The notes under the pieces are model-generated. The model was given only the letters and a program-made list of their open reading frames with translations. It ran no database searches and was not told where the DNA came from. DNA of 24,217 nt, taken from an uncultured bacterium. Lineage in GTDB: Bacteria > Actinomycetota > Coriobacteriia > Coriobacteriales > Atopobiaceae. Where the stretch lies: the NCBI GenBank assembly GCA_905215465.1, contig CAJMPT010000022.1:1-24217 (forward strand), read 5' to 3'. The position numbers and the translations under genes were made by a program. Below, in pieces: positions 15,022 through 21,692 of this stretch; within the stretch, counting starts at the first letter, position 1; every line of letters starts with the position of its first letter.

Positions 15022-17097
15022 CTACCGCCGAGGGCCGCGTCGCTTACCTGTGGACGGCTTGCCGGCGTGCTCGCCCCTCTCCTTGGGCGGGTAGGGGCGG
15101 ATCAGGCACTTCTCGCCAAAGCCGATGAGGTCGGTGCGGCCGGCCTTGTGGAGGGCCTCGTTGACCAGGCGCCAGTTCTCGGGCTTGCGGTACTGTATGA
15201 GCGCGCGCTGCATGGCCTTCTCGTGAGGATCGCGCGGCACGTAGATGGGCTGCATGTCGCGTGGGTCCACGCCCGTGTAGTACATGCAGGTGCTCATGGT
15301 GGACGGGGTGGGGTAGAAGTCCTGGACCTGCTCGGGCATGTAGCCCATGTCGCGCACGGCCTCGGCCAGCTCGACGGCCTCCTTCATGGTGCTGCCGGGG
15401 TGCGAGCTGATGAGGTAGGGCACCACGTACTGCTCCTTGCCGGCGCGGCGCGTGACCTTCTGAAAGCGGCGGCAGAAGGCGTCGTAGACGGCGCGGGGTG
15501 GCTTTCCCATGGCGGCCAGGACCGTGTCGCTCACGTGCTCGGGCGCAAGGCGCAGCTGGCCGCTCACGTGGTGGTTAACCAGCTCTTCCAGGAACTTGTC
15601 GGACTTGTCGGCCAGGGTGTAGTCAAAGCGCACGCCGCTGCGGACGAAGACCTTCTTCACGCCGGGGAGCTGGCGCAGGTCGCGCAACAGGTCGGCGTAG
15701 GAGTCCTCCTCGACCACCATGTTCTTGCAGAGGGTGGGCCACATGCAGCGGCGGTTGCTGCACACGCCGTGCTTGGCCTGCTTGTCACAGGCGGCACGTC
15801 CGAAGTTTGCCGTTGGGCCGCCGACGTCGGTGATGTAGCCCTTGAAGTGGGGGTCGCGCGTGAGGGCGCGGGCCTCCTCCATGATGCTGTCGTGGCTCCT
15901 GACCTGCAGGACGCGCCCCTGGTGGAAGGTGATGGCACAGAAGCTGCACTCCCCAAAGCAGCCGCGGTTGGCCGCAATGGAGAAGCGCACCTCGTCAAAG
16001 TCGAAGGCCGGCACGCCGCCCGCGGCGTCGTAGTCCGGGTGCCACGCGCGGGCGTAGGGCAGCTCGTAGACGGCGTCCAGCTCGGGCGTGGTGAGCGGCG
16101 GCTGCGGCGGGTTCTGCACCACGTAGAGGTTGTCGGCGGGGTAGGGCTCCACCAGGCGCCGGGCCGTTATGGAGTCCATATTGCGGTACTGCACGGCAAA
16201 GCTGCGCGCGTAGTTGAGGCGGTCTGCCCGCAGCTCGTCGAAGGAGGGCAGCAGGTCGTAGTCGTAGACCTCGTCCAGCGAGTGCGCCTTGTACGCCGAG
16301 CCGCAGATCCAGGTGAGCTGGTCGATGGTGAGGCCGGAGTCAAGCGCCTCCGCCACCTCCACGATGGACTTCTCGCCCATGCCGTAGAGCACGAGGTCGG
16401 CGCCGGAGTCCAGCAGGATCGAGCGCTTGAGGGAGTCCGACCAGTAGTCGTAGTGGGCAAGGCGGCGAAGGCTCGCCTCGATGCCGCCCAGCACGATGGC
16501 CGCGTGCTTGAACGTGCGGCGGATGAGGTTGGAGTAGACCACGCAGGCGTGGTCCGGGCGCGCCCCCATGACGCCCCCGGGGGTGTAGAAGTCCCTGCCG
16601 CGGCGGCGCTTGGCCACGGTGTAGTGGTTGACCATGGAGTCCATGTTGCCGGCGGAGACCAGGAAGGCCAGGCGGGGCTCGCCCAGGACGGCAACGCTCT
16701 TGGGGTCGTGCCAGTCCGGCTGGCAGATCACGCCCACCTTGAAGCCGTGGGCCTCCAGGGTGCGCGTGATGATGGACATGCCAAAGCTGGGGTGATCCAC
16801 GTAGGCGTCTCCGCAGACGTAGACAAAGTCGCACTGGTCCCAGCCGCGAGCCTCCATGTCGGCGCGGCTGACGGGGAGAAACGCCTCGCGCGGGGGGCGG
16901 GTTGCGTCGGCGGCGCTGGCGGGGCGCGCGGCGGGCTTGCTGGCGGGGCGCGTGGCGTGGGGCTTGGGAGAGGGCTTGGCGGACGGCTTGGACTGCTGCT
17001 TGGCCGCCCCCGCGGGCCTGCGGTGCGCGTTGGGGCGCTGGCCGCCCTGGCCGTCGCGGCTCTGGGGGTTGCGCTTTGTGCTGTGGGCCTGGGCCAT
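15022..17097 (-). CDS. YgiQ-family radical SAM protein
   Basis: A 691-residue YgiQ-type radical SAM protein of unknown reaction. The iron-sulfur cluster motif is C380-FGE-C384-SF-C387 in NRGCFGECSFCAIT. The N-terminal domain shows family hallmarks (VYVCGDAYVDHPSFG at 93-107 and GGIEASLRR at 204-212). The first 70 residues are an unusual low-complexity Lys/Pro/Ala/Arg-rich extension, probably disordered and possibly RNA-binding. I prefer the ATG at 17097, preceded by AAGGA, over a TTG at 17133 with no ribosome site. It could share a transcript with the toxin-like locus downstream unless stopped by the terminator there. Confidence 0.9.
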   Translation of the reverse strand: MAQAHSTKRNPQSRDGQGGQRPNAHRRPAGAAKQQSKPSAKPSPKPHATRPASKPAARPASAADATRPPREAFLPVSRADMEARGWDQCDFVYVCGDAYVDHPSFGMSIITRTLEAHGFKVGVICQPDWHDPKSVAVLGEPRLAFLVSAGNMDSMVNHYTVAKRRRGRDFYTPGGVMGARPDHACVVYSNLIRRTFKHAAIVLGGIEASLRRLAHYDYWSDSLKRSILLDSGADLVLYGMGEKSIVEVAEALDSGLTIDQLTWICGSAYKAHSLDEVYDYDLLPSFDELRADRLNYARSFAVQYRNMDSITARRLVEPYPADNLYVVQNPPQPPLTTPELDAVYELPYARAWHPDYDAAGGVPAFDFDEVRFSIAANRGCFGECSFCAITFHQGRVLQVRSHDSIMEEARALTRDPHFKGYITDVGGPTANFGRAACDKQAKHGVCSNRRCMWPTLCKNMVVEEDSYADLLRDLRQLPGVKKVFVRSGVRFDYTLADKSDKFLEELVNHHVSGQLRLAPEHVSDTVLAAMGKPPRAVYDAFCRRFQKVTRRAGKEQYVVPYLISSHPGSTMKEAVELAEAVRDMGYMPEQVQDFYPTPSTMSTCMYYTGVDPRDMQPIYVPRDPHEKAMQRALIQYRKPENWRLVNEALHKAGRTDLIGFGEKCLIRPYPPKERGEHAGKPSTGKRRGPRR

Positions 17098-17274
17098 GGT
17101 GCGTCCGTCCTTCTCGACTGGGGTGTTGCTCAATGGTAGCGCTCACGGATGGCTTTGGGGAATGTGGTGCCAACGTGGAGCGGGCGTGGGCAGATTGTGC
17201 ATCCGACCAGCGGTTGATTGAAAACGACAAAACCGTGGTAAACCATAATCACCTTCTTTCCTTGTTGCCCCCGC

Positions 17275-17307
17275 CGCCCCTCCAGCGACGGGGGCGCCTT
17301 CTTTTTT
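17275..17307 (+). terminator. Orphan plus-strand terminator
   Basis: CGCCCC (17275-17280) pairs with GGGGCG (17291-17296), followed by CCTTCTTTTTT, an intrinsic terminator for plus-strand transcription. No plus-strand gene precedes it, so it may end a small RNA or antisense transcript starting in this gap. Confidence 0.4.
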
Positions 17308-17395
17308 GCGGAGGGCTGGGGCGGTCTTGGGTGGGGTCGGCCTTGGACGCCCTTCTCGCCGAGCTCCGACCCGCTGGCGCGGCCCCTTCGGTTAC

Positions 17396-17417
17396 GTGTA
17401 TTAAACCCTTGATGCAC
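17396..17417. promoter_or_regulatory. 9-4-9 palindrome, site 1
   Basis: GTGTATTAA-ACCC-TTGATGCAC fits the pattern GTGYAYYAA-N4-TTRATRCAC shared with two further sites within 180 bases. The form is typical of a dimeric repressor site; the regulator is unknown. Confidence 0.4.
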
Positions 17418-17479
17418 GTAGCGCTCTTTTGCGCAAAACCGTCGTACATGTACGCCCCAAACGCGTAAACACCCCCTTC

Positions 17480-17501
17480 GTGCATCAACCTTTTAATACA
17501 C
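17480..17501. promoter_or_regulatory. 9-4-9 palindrome, site 2
   Basis: GTGCATCAA-CCTT-TTAATACAC has the same layout as site 1, in reverse orientation. Confidence 0.4.
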
Positions 17502-17544
17502 GTAACGGAGAGGTGGACGGGAGAGGATGGCCCCTCCGCACAAA

Positions 17545-17584
17545 AGTCGCCCAGTGCACCAAATGTTTGATGCACTGGGCGACT
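17545..17584 (-). terminator. Terminator of the zinc ATPase operon, containing palindrome site 3
   Basis: An 18-bp stem (17545-17562 with 17567-17584, one mismatch) and a 4-base loop is followed on the minus strand by TTTTG, 25 bases beyond the ATPase stop. The inner part, GTGCACCAA-ATGT-TTGATGCAC (17554-17575), is a third copy of the 9-4-9 palindrome, so the stem may double as a protein-binding site. Confidence 0.75.
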
Positions 17585-17608
17585 ATCTTGCTATTTGCGG
17601 AGGGTAGG

Positions 17609-19549
17609 CTACACCCGCATCGCCCTCATCGCGTTGAGGATGGCGATGATCGCCACGCCCACGTCGCCAAAGACGGCCAGCCACATGTTGGCCACACCCA
17701 GGGCCGCCAGGACGAGGATGACCAGCTTCACCGCCAGGGCAAACACGATATTCTGCCACACGATGCCCATGGTCTTTCTCGCCAGGCGCATGGCCCGGGC
17801 GATGTTGGAGGGCTTGTCGTCCATGAGGACCACGTCGGCGGCCTCGATGGCGGCGTCGGAGCCCATGGCGCCCATGGCAATGCCCACGTCCGCGCGGGTG
17901 AGCACCGGCGCGTCGTTGATGCCGTCGCCGACAAAGGCCAGCTTGTGGTGGCCCTCCTCGTCGGCCAGGAGCGCCTCCAGCCGCTCGACCTTGTCCGCGG
18001 GCAGGAGCTGCGCGTGGTACTCGTCCAGGCCCAGCTGCGCGGCCACGGCGGCGGCCACCTCCTCGCGGTCTCCCGTGAGCATCACGCAGCGGCGGACGCC
18101 GACGGCGTGCAGGTCGTTGATGGTCTGGGCCGCGTCGTCCTTGACGGTGTCGGCGATGACCATGTGGCCGAGGTAGCGGCCGTCGGTGGCCACGTGGAGG
18201 ATGGTGCCTACCACGTCGCAGACCGGCGCGTCAACGCCGTGGGCGCTCATGAGCTTGGCATTGCCCACCAGTACCTCGCGGCCATCAACGCGGGCGCAGA
18301 CGCCCTGGCCGGACTTCTCGGCGGCGTCGGTCACGCGGCTCTCGTCGACGTCGGCGCCGTACGCGCGGCGCACGGACTCGGCGATGGGGTGGTCGCTGAA
18401 GGACTCGGCGTGAGCGGCCAGCTCGAGCAGGGCGTCCTTCTCTGTGCCGTCCGCGGGATGTACTGCCACCACGTCAAAGGTGCCGTTGGTGAGGGTGCCG
18501 GTCTTGTCGAAGACCACGATGTCCACCTCGGAGAGCGCCTCGAGGTAGTTGGAGCCCTTGACCAGCACGCCGATCTGCGACGCGCCGCCGATGCCGCCGA
18601 AGAACGAGAGCGGCACCGAGATGACCAGTGCGCACGGGCACGAGACCACTAGGAACGTCAGGCCGCGCAAGATCCAGTCGGGCCAGGCGCCGGTGAGAAG
18701 GCCCCCTCCCACGGCGAGAAGCGCGGCGGCGCCGGTGACGACGGGCGTGTAGACGCGGGCGAAGCGCGTGATGAAGTTCTCGGTGCGGGCCTTCTTCTCG
18801 CTGGCGTTCTCCACGAGCTCCAGGATGCGGCTGACGGTGGACTCGCCGAAGGGCTTGGTGGTGCGCACGCGCAGCACGCCCGTCATGTTGATGCAGCCTG
18901 AGATGACCTCGTCGCCGGCCTCGGCGTGGCGCGGGACGGACTCGCCGGTGAGGGCGGCGGTGTCTAGCTGCGTTGTGCCCTCCAAGATGACGCCGTCGAT
19001 GGGCACGCGCTCGCCGGGCTTGACCACGATGACGTCGCCCACGGCAACCTCGTCGGGGCCCACCTGCGCCAAGCCGCCGTCGCGCTCTACGTTGGCAAAG
19101 TCGGGCGCGATGTCCATCATGGCCGCGATGGACTTGCGGCTCTTGCCCACGGCGTAGGCCTGGAAGATCTCTCCTACCTGGTAGAAGAGCATGACGGCCG
19201 CGCCCTCGGCCATGTGCGGCTTGGTCTGGGGGAACAGCACCATGGCAAACGCGCCGATGGTGGCCACGGCCATGAGGAAGTTCTCGTCAAAGACCTTGCC
19301 GTGGCGGATGTTGCCCCAGGCCTTCTGCAGGACGTCGTGGCCGGCGATGGCGTAGGGGACAAGGAACAGGACAAAGCTGGCGCAGACGGCGCCAGTCTGC
19401 CCGAACAAGCTGGCGAGAAGCCCGAGCTCTTCTGCGGTCAGGATCACAAAGAAGACGACGAGCGCGATTCCGATGCGACGCACCTTGTGCTCCAGCGACT
19501 CCTTCTTCCTGCGCTTCTTCTTGTTCTTGTTCGTACTGGCCGCAGCCAT
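17609..19549 (-). CDS. Zn/Cd/Pb-transporting P-type ATPase (P1B-2)
   Basis: A 646-residue heavy-metal export ATPase of the cytoplasmic membrane. Motifs: TGES (201-204), CPC (304-306) in the metal-binding helix, phosphorylation site DKTGT (D348-T352), SDHP (385-388), MLTGD and GDGINDAP (541-548). K608 and D629 have the same 21-residue spacing as the Lys and Asp that define ZntA-type zinc/lead/cadmium pumps, so copper is unlikely. The N-terminal metal-binding domain is absent; a basic Lys/Arg-rich start (8-16) precedes the helices, and a separate HMA protein is encoded 65 bases upstream. GGGAGG precedes the ATG. It is the last gene of an ArsR-controlled operon. Confidence 0.93.
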   Translation of the reverse strand: MAAASTNKNKKKRRKKESLEHKVRRIGIALVVFFVILTAEELGLLASLFGQTGAVCASFVLFLVPYAIAGHDVLQKAWGNIRHGKVFDENFLMAVATIGAFAMVLFPQTKPHMAEGAAVMLFYQVGEIFQAYAVGKSRKSIAAMMDIAPDFANVERDGGLAQVGPDEVAVGDVIVVKPGERVPIDGVILEGTTQLDTAALTGESVPRHAEAGDEVISGCINMTGVLRVRTTKPFGESTVSRILELVENASEKKARTENFITRFARVYTPVVTGAAALLAVGGGLLTGAWPDWILRGLTFLVVSCPCALVISVPLSFFGGIGGASQIGVLVKGSNYLEALSEVDIVVFDKTGTLTNGTFDVVAVHPADGTEKDALLELAAHAESFSDHPIAESVRRAYGADVDESRVTDAAEKSGQGVCARVDGREVLVGNAKLMSAHGVDAPVCDVVGTILHVATDGRYLGHMVIADTVKDDAAQTINDLHAVGVRRCVMLTGDREEVAAAVAAQLGLDEYHAQLLPADKVERLEALLADEEGHHKLAFVGDGINDAPVLTRADVGIAMGAMGSDAAIEAADVVLMDDKPSNIARAMRLARKTMGIVWQNIVFALAVKLVILVLAALGVANMWLAVFGDVGVAIIAILNAMRAMRV

Positions 19550-19614
19550 GGTGACCTCCCGGGTTGGAATCTAAGGCGTTAGTCGAGTAGGGGCCGGTGG
19601 GAGCACGGGCTCTT

Positions 19615-19833
19615 CTAGACCAGAATCTCGCAGTCCGGCTCGGCCTCCTCGGCGTAGTCGATGACGCGCTGCAGCACCTCGTCAAACTCGTCGTCGTCGG
19701 CCTCGAGGGTGAGCTTCTGGGTCATGAAGTTCACGGAGACGGACGTGACGCCGTCGAGCCTGGCCAGGCCCTCCTGCAGCTCGCGGGCGCAGTTGGCGCA
19801 GTCGATCTCGTCGAGCTTGAATGCCTTCTTCAT
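19615..19833 (-). CDS. Stand-alone HMA-domain metal-binding protein
   Basis: A 72-residue heavy-metal-associated domain with the metal site D11-C12-A-N-C15. The betaalphabeta-betaalphabeta pattern fits (KKAFKLDEID, helix 16-26, VTSVSVNFMTQKLTLEA). It corresponds to the N-terminal domain missing from the downstream ATPase and probably delivers metal to it or senses cytoplasmic metal. The acidic stretch DDDEFDE (46-52) and the second cysteine at 68 may add ligands. The start at 19833 is the first Met of the domain; a longer frame upstream has no homology. Confidence 0.85.
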   Translation of the reverse strand: MKKAFKLDEIDCANCARELQEGLARLDGVTSVSVNFMTQKLTLEADDDEFDEVLQRVIDYAEEAEPDCEILV

Positions 19834-19904
19834 GGTGGTTCCCTTCCGGTTGTTGGCTTGCTTGCTGATGTTGGGGACTTGCTGTGGGACGCTCTTCTCG
19901 CCGG

Positions 19905-20228
19905 CTACTCGCAGACGTGGGAGAGGCCGACGTTCAGCATGGTGTAGACGTGGTCGTCGGCGAGCGAGTAGACCACGTTGCGGCCGTCGCGCACGCACTT
20001 GACGAGGTGGGCCTGCTTGAGCGTGCGCAGCTGGTGGCTGACGGCGCTCTGCGTGGTGCCCGTCTCGTCGGCTATGTCGGCGACGCAGAGGTCGCGGCCC
20101 ATAAGGCAGAACAAGATCTTGATGCGCGTGGTGTCCGAGAAGACCTTGAACAGGTCGGCCAGGTCATAGAGCAGCTCCTCGTCGGGCAGCTCCTCCGGCG
20201 ACTCTCCGACCGGGATTCCCTCGCACAT
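19905..20228 (-). CDS. ArsR/SmtB-family metal-sensing repressor (CzrA-like)
   Basis: A 107-residue winged-helix repressor. Helix-turn-helix: DLCVADIADETGTTQSAVSHQLRTLKQ (46-72, described by its ends). The last helix holds D91, H93, H104 and E107, with the spacing of the zinc ligands D84, H86, H97 and H100 of CzrA; the final His is replaced by Glu next to C106. Only one cysteine (C48) of the CadC-type alpha3N site is kept, favouring zinc sensing through the alpha5 site. AAGGAGG lies just before the ATG at 20228. It heads the operon with the HMA protein and ATPase, and a matching operator overlaps the promoter. Confidence 0.9.
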   Translation of the reverse strand: MCEGIPVGESPEELPDEELLYDLADLFKVFSDTTRIKILFCLMGRDLCVADIADETGTTQSAVSHQLRTLKQAHLVKCVRDGRNVVYSLADDHVYTMLNVGLSHVCE

Positions 20229-20241
20229 GCGTCCTCCTTTC

Positions 20242-20255
20242 TGAACACATGAACA
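20242..20255. promoter_or_regulatory. Second half-site pair near the ArsR start
   Basis: TGAACA-CA-TGAACA is a direct repeat of the ArsR/SmtB half-site sequence, just upstream of the ribosome-binding site. It may be an accessory repressor site. Confidence 0.35.
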
Positions 20256-20280
20256 AACACTCAAACGTTGTATGCCATTG

Positions 20281-20308
20281 ATTGTATGAGCATGTGTTCA
20301 CATGTCAA
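20281..20308 (-). promoter_or_regulatory. Promoter and operator of the zinc efflux operon
   Basis: On the minus strand, a perfect -35 TTGACA (plus 20303-20308) and a -10 TACAAT (plus 20281-20286) are 16 bases apart. Between them lies TATGAGCA-TG-TGTTCACA (20285-20302), an imperfect palindrome of the TGAACA/TGTTCA type used by SmtB/CzrA repressors. Repressor binding would block RNA polymerase until zinc is bound. The leader is about 50 bases. Confidence 0.75.
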
Positions 20309-20327
20309 TAGGAATTTCACCGCTCTC

Positions 20328-20443
20328 GCAAATTGGGGACGTGTTCAAATTTGCGCAAAAAGGGGACAGGCTAGCTGGCCGTAACGCTGGCAGGAAGCAA
20401 CCTGTCCCAAGTTTGCGCAAAAACGAACACGTCCCCAATTTGC
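20328..20443. repeat. Large inverted repeat with 43-base arms
   Basis: The arms are 20328-20370 and 20401-20443. The outer GCAAATTGGGGACGTGTTC matches perfectly over 19 bases, the middle holds TTTGCGCAAA in both arms, and the inner GGGACAGG/CCTGTCCC pairs over 8. They enclose a 30-base loop. No T-run or gene is associated. It resembles REP/RAYT-type or MITE-like structured repeats; this likeness is from memory. Confidence 0.75.
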
Positions 20444-20455
20444 GGGGGGGGCGGC

Positions 20456-20487
20456 GAGAAAAGAGGCCGCCCGGTTGGGGCGGCCTC
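20456..20487 (-). terminator. Intrinsic terminator of xpt
   Basis: GAGGCCGCCC (20463-20472) and GGGCGGCCTC (20478-20487) form a 10-bp stem. On the minus strand TTTTCTCG follows. It lies 35 bases past the xpt stop. Confidence 0.82.
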
Positions 20488-20522
20488 GATGTAAGTCAGG
20501 TTGTTGCGGGGGAGCGCGTGAG

Positions 20523-21101
20523 CTAGGCGAAGTCAATCTTGCCGGTCTCGGCGTTCATGCCGGAGACGATGGCCAGCGACTCCACCTGGTAGCCGCGCTC
20601 GCGCAGGCTTTTGCCTCCGGGCTGGAAGCCCTTCTCGATGGCGATGCCGATGCCCTCGACGATGACGCCGGCCTCCTCGCAGATTTCGAGCAGGCCATTG
20701 AGGGCGCAGCCCATGGCCAGGAAGTCGTCGAGGATGATGACGTGCTCGCCGCGCTCGAGGAAGCGCTTGGCGACGATGACCTCGTAGGTGCGGCCCTTGG
20801 TGTAGCTCTTGATCTGGGTGCGGTACTGCTCGCCGTCGAGGTTCTTGGACTCCGTCTTGCGGGCGAACACTACAGGCGCGTTGTGGAAGTGGGTGGCGGC
20901 CACGCAGGCGATGCCGATGCCGGAAGACTCGATGGTCAGGATCTTGTCGACCTGCTTGCCCTCAAAAAGGCGGGCCCACTCGGCGCCCATTTGGTCGTAA
21001 AGCGCGACGTCGCACTTGTGGTTGAGGAAGCTGTCGACCTTCAGGACGTTGCCCTCACGAACGATGCCATCCTGGCGAATGCGGTCCTCGAGCTCCTTCA
21101 T
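20523..21101 (-). CDS. xpt: Xanthine phosphoribosyltransferase
   Basis: A 192-residue type I phosphoribosyltransferase that converts xanthine and PRPP to XMP in purine salvage. The N-terminus MKELEDRIRQDG and KVDSFLNHK (21-29) are typical of Xpt. The PRPP loop is VIILDDFLAMGCAL (121-134), with the paired Asp residues D125-D126. FARKTESKNL and the C-terminal GYQVESLAIV also fit. The ATG at 21101 has AGGAGG upstream, so a longer reading to 21191 is discarded. I see no purine riboswitch in the leader. The gene is divergent from the GGQ protein. Confidence 0.92.
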   Translation of the reverse strand: MKELEDRIRQDGIVREGNVLKVDSFLNHKCDVALYDQMGAEWARLFEGKQVDKILTIESSGIGIACVAATHFHNAPVVFARKTESKNLDGEQYRTQIKSYTKGRTYEVIVAKRFLERGEHVIILDDFLAMGCALNGLLEICEEAGVIVEGIGIAIEKGFQPGGKSLRERGYQVESLAIVSGMNAETGKIDFA

Positions 21102-21130
21102 GCGGAAGTCCTCCTGCGCGGCTTGTGGTG

Positions 21131-21154
21131 TGCAATCCTGAAAAACGGGTTGCA
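21131..21154 (-). other. Leader hairpin upstream of xpt
   Basis: TGCAATCC (21131-21138) and GGGTTGCA (21147-21154) form an 8-bp stem with one G-U wobble in minus-strand RNA, loop GTTTTTCA. It lies about 30 bases before the xpt start. It may be a small leader structure or an operator. Confidence 0.3.
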
Positions 21155-21242
21155 GTCCATAATGCCACGTTCGCAGCCATTGCGGGGCCAAAACCTACCG
21201 TTTGCCGGCAGATTCCCTGCTTTTCTTGGCTAAGATGGGTCC

Positions 21243-21620
21243 ATGGAGAAGAACGACCTCGCATACAGGGACTATGCGCGCATGGCGCGGCTGCCGCTTG
21301 ACGAGCTGGCGGCCGGCTGCGACGCACAGGCCTTCCACGCCTCGGGCCCCGGCGGGCAGTGCGTGAACACCACCGACTCTGCCGTGCGCATGACGCATCG
21401 GGCCACGGGCATCACCGTGACCTCGCGCGAGTCCCGCAGCCAGTACAGAAACCGCCAGCTCTGTCTGCAGAAGATCCGCGCCGAGCTGGAGCGCCGGGCC
21501 GTGCCTCCCAAGGTGCGCCACGCCACGCGCCCAAGCCGTGCCGCCCGCGCCCGCCGCATGGACGAGAAGTCCCGCCGCGGCCAGGTCAAGCGCCTGCGCG
21601 GCCGCGTGGACGAGGAGTAG
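21243..21620 (+). CDS. GGQ-domain release-factor-like protein
   Basis: A 125-residue protein equivalent to the catalytic domain of class I release factors. HASGPGGQCVNTTDSAVRM holds the GGQ at 37-39, whose Gln acts in peptidyl-tRNA hydrolysis, and the C-terminus is strongly basic (KVRHATRPSRAARARRMDEKSRRGQVKR). It lacks the stop-codon-recognition domain and resembles ArfB/prfH-type proteins that release peptides on stalled or damaged ribosomes. The ATG at 21243 lies only seven bases after a TAAGAT -10-like hexamer (21231-21236), so the message may be leaderless, which is common in actinobacteria. Exact subfamily is unsure. Confidence 0.82.
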   Translation: MEKNDLAYRDYARMARLPLDELAAGCDAQAFHASGPGGQCVNTTDSAVRMTHRATGITVTSRESRSQYRNRQLCLQKIRAELERRAVPPKVRHATRPSRAARARRMDEKSRRGQVKRLRGRVDEE

Positions 21621-21625
21621 CGACC

Positions 21626-21682
21626 CGTCCCGGGGCGGGACGTGCCGCTGGCGTGGCGCCGTGCTTCTCGCAGGACGCCAGC
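21626..21682. terminator. Two hairpins between convergent genes
   Basis: CGTCCCG-GGG-CGGGACG (21626-21642) and GCTGGCGT/ACGCCAGC (21647-21654 with 21675-21682) lie between the convergent GGQ and dehydrogenase genes. Neither has a strong T-run, so they are weak or Rho-assisted terminators at best. Confidence 0.4.
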
Positions 21683-21692
21683 GCCGCCGCAG

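Larger units (their letters stand above)
17391..17506. repeat. Long imperfect inverted repeat with 28-base arms
   Basis: The arms 17391-17418 and 17479-17506 match over GTTACGTGTATTAAA and TTGATGCACG, interrupted by a 3-base mismatch (25 of 28 paired). The arms enclose 60 bases that include TTTTGCGCAAAA and CGTACATGTACG. Each arm is itself a 9-4-9 palindrome. It could be a MITE-like remnant, a cruciform, or a pair of operators. Confidence 0.7.
17098..17608. other. Structured intergenic region
   Basis: About 510 bases lie between the YgiQ start and the ATPase stop, both on the minus strand. I see no supported gene. The left part (17098-17270) has a possible plus-strand -10, CATAAT (17244-17249). 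The right part holds a large inverted repeat, three 9-4-9 palindromes, TTTTGCGCAAAA and CGTACATGTACG palindromes, and the ATPase terminator. Confidence 0.5.

Noticed and set aside
17125..17145. tRNA-like D-arm (TTGCTCAATGGTAGCGC)
   Set aside because: No matching anticodon stem, no GGTTCRA T-loop and no acceptor pairing within the expected distance.
17249..17575. 108-residue minus-strand frame with repeated CIKxLMH-like motif
   Set aside because: The apparent peptide repeat is just translation of the 9-4-9 palindromes; no start site or homology.
21102..21242. Purine riboswitch before xpt
   Set aside because: Conserved loop and core bases of the guanine aptamer are not present on the minus strand; only a small hairpin is seen.
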